Shown here in pieces: positions 5,563 through 6,040 of a stretch of DNA of 6,040 nt. The notes beneath the pieces were generated by a model. That model had not been told where the DNA came from and made no database searches. It was given only the letters and a program-made list of their open reading frames with translations. Numbering within the stretch: position 1 is the stretch's first letter; each line of letters begins with the position of its first letter. Made by a program: the position numbers and the translations under genes. Source of the DNA: Desulfobacteraceae bacterium (GTDB lineage Bacteria; Desulfobacterota; DSM-4660; Desulfatiglandales; Desulfatiglandaceae); the NCBI GenBank assembly GCA_020349865.1, contig CP070700.1, positions 1,965,750 through 1,971,789 on the forward strand, read 5' to 3'.

Positions 5563-6040
5563 AAAGGTTTTTGAAAAATATCATAACGGTCATCAAAAGG
5601 GAATTGGCCGGATACTTCGGATCTCCCGTGGCCTACGTTTTCATAGTAATTTTTTTGTTATTGTGCGGATTCTTCACCTTTTCCATGAGCCAATTTTACG
5701 AGCTTGGCCAAGCAGACCTCAGGGCCTTTTTTGAGTGGCACCCATGGATTTTTCTTTTCCTCATTCCGGCTGTGGCCATGCGTCTATGGGCCGATGAGTG
5801 GCGAACCGGAACCATCGAACTCATGTTGACCCTGCCCATTACCCTTACAGAAGTGGTCATGGGTAAATTTCTTGCTGCCTGGCTGTTCATCGCAATTGGA
5901 TTATTCCTCACCTTTCCTTTAGTATTGACCGTAATATACCTTGGAGATCCGGACATTGGTGCAATTGTTTGTGCGTATTTCGGAAGTTTTCTCATGGCCG
6001 GGGCCTATCTGAGTGTGGGCAGCATGACATCTTCGCTTAC
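5559..6040 (+). CDS. ABC-2 type permease, GldF-like (3' end outside window)
   Basis: The membrane-spanning half of the ABC exporter. The first 160 codons are present, and the frame is open to the last base. A short basic cytoplasmic start (MKRFLKNIITVIKRELAGYF) is followed by hydrophobic segments at about 23-43, 60-77, 103-127 and 134-157. Between the second and third lies MRLWADEWRTGTIELMLTLP (74-93), which matches the conserved cytoplasmic coupling segment of GldF-like ABC-2 permeases, where an acidic RxGTIELL-type stretch contacts the ATPase. The ATG at 5559 overlaps the ATPase stop as ATGA, and GGGAG (5544-5548) provides a ribosome site ten bases upstream. Full-length relatives are roughly 240 residues, so about a third is missing. 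Operons of this type often continue with a GldG-like auxiliary membrane protein and a DUF4340 protein, which would lie to the right. Confidence 0.9.
   Translation, partial: MKRFLKNIITVIKRELAGYFGSPVAYVFIVIFLLLCGFFTFSMSQFYELGQADLRAFFEWHPWIFLFLIPAVAMRLWADEWRTGTIELMLTLPITLTEVVMGKFLAAWLFIAIGLFLTFPLVLTVIYLGDPDIGAIVCAYFGSFLMAGAYLSVGSMTSSL

Overview
The window looks like part of a bacterial chromosome from a Gram-negative, sulfate-reducer-like or other deltaproteobacterial (Desulfobacterota) lineage. This is inferred from the overall feel of the GroEL and GroES sequences, the tandem pair of small heat-shock proteins and the GldA/GldF-type ABC genes. It was not tested by any search. All intact genes lie on the + strand.

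Layout. Positions 1-538 hold two broken genes. The first is the tail of a DUF5615-like PIN-type protein, interrupted by an in-frame TAA and followed by a good intrinsic terminator (188-225). The second is an 85-codon remnant resembling the N-terminus of a DUF429 protein. Positions 645-1801 form a heat-shock transcription unit: a promoter region, two different Hsp20 (alpha-crystallin) genes 33 bases apart with near-ideal ribosome binding sites, then a strong hairpin and an intrinsic terminator. Positions 1804-2143 are non-coding. They contain a self-complementary, branched-fold element (1811-1914), a sigma-70-like promoter (1977-2004), a possible sigma-32-like promoter and a leader hairpin ahead of groES. 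Positions 2144-4067 are the groES-groEL operon, closed by an 11-bp perfect hairpin (4087-4117). Positions 4154-4522 encode a small acidic, helical protein of unknown function. From 4603 to the window end lies an ABC exporter operon: a GldA-like ATPase that overlaps by ATGA with a GldF-like ABC-2 permease cut off by the window edge.

How the genes work together. The two Hsp20 proteins would hold unfolding proteins in a refoldable state and GroEL/GroES would refold them, so 735-4067 is a compact protein-rescue cluster made of two separately promoted and terminated units. The ABC genes are a separate function. The membrane export substrate cannot be told from this window, and a GldA/GldF-like pair does not by itself mean gliding motility.

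Most of the window is ordinary. The least explained parts are the folded intergenic element at 1811-1914, the promoter architecture of the two chaperone units, the unknown gene at 4154, and the decayed genes at the left edge. I saw no convincing new defence, mobile or CRISPR system.
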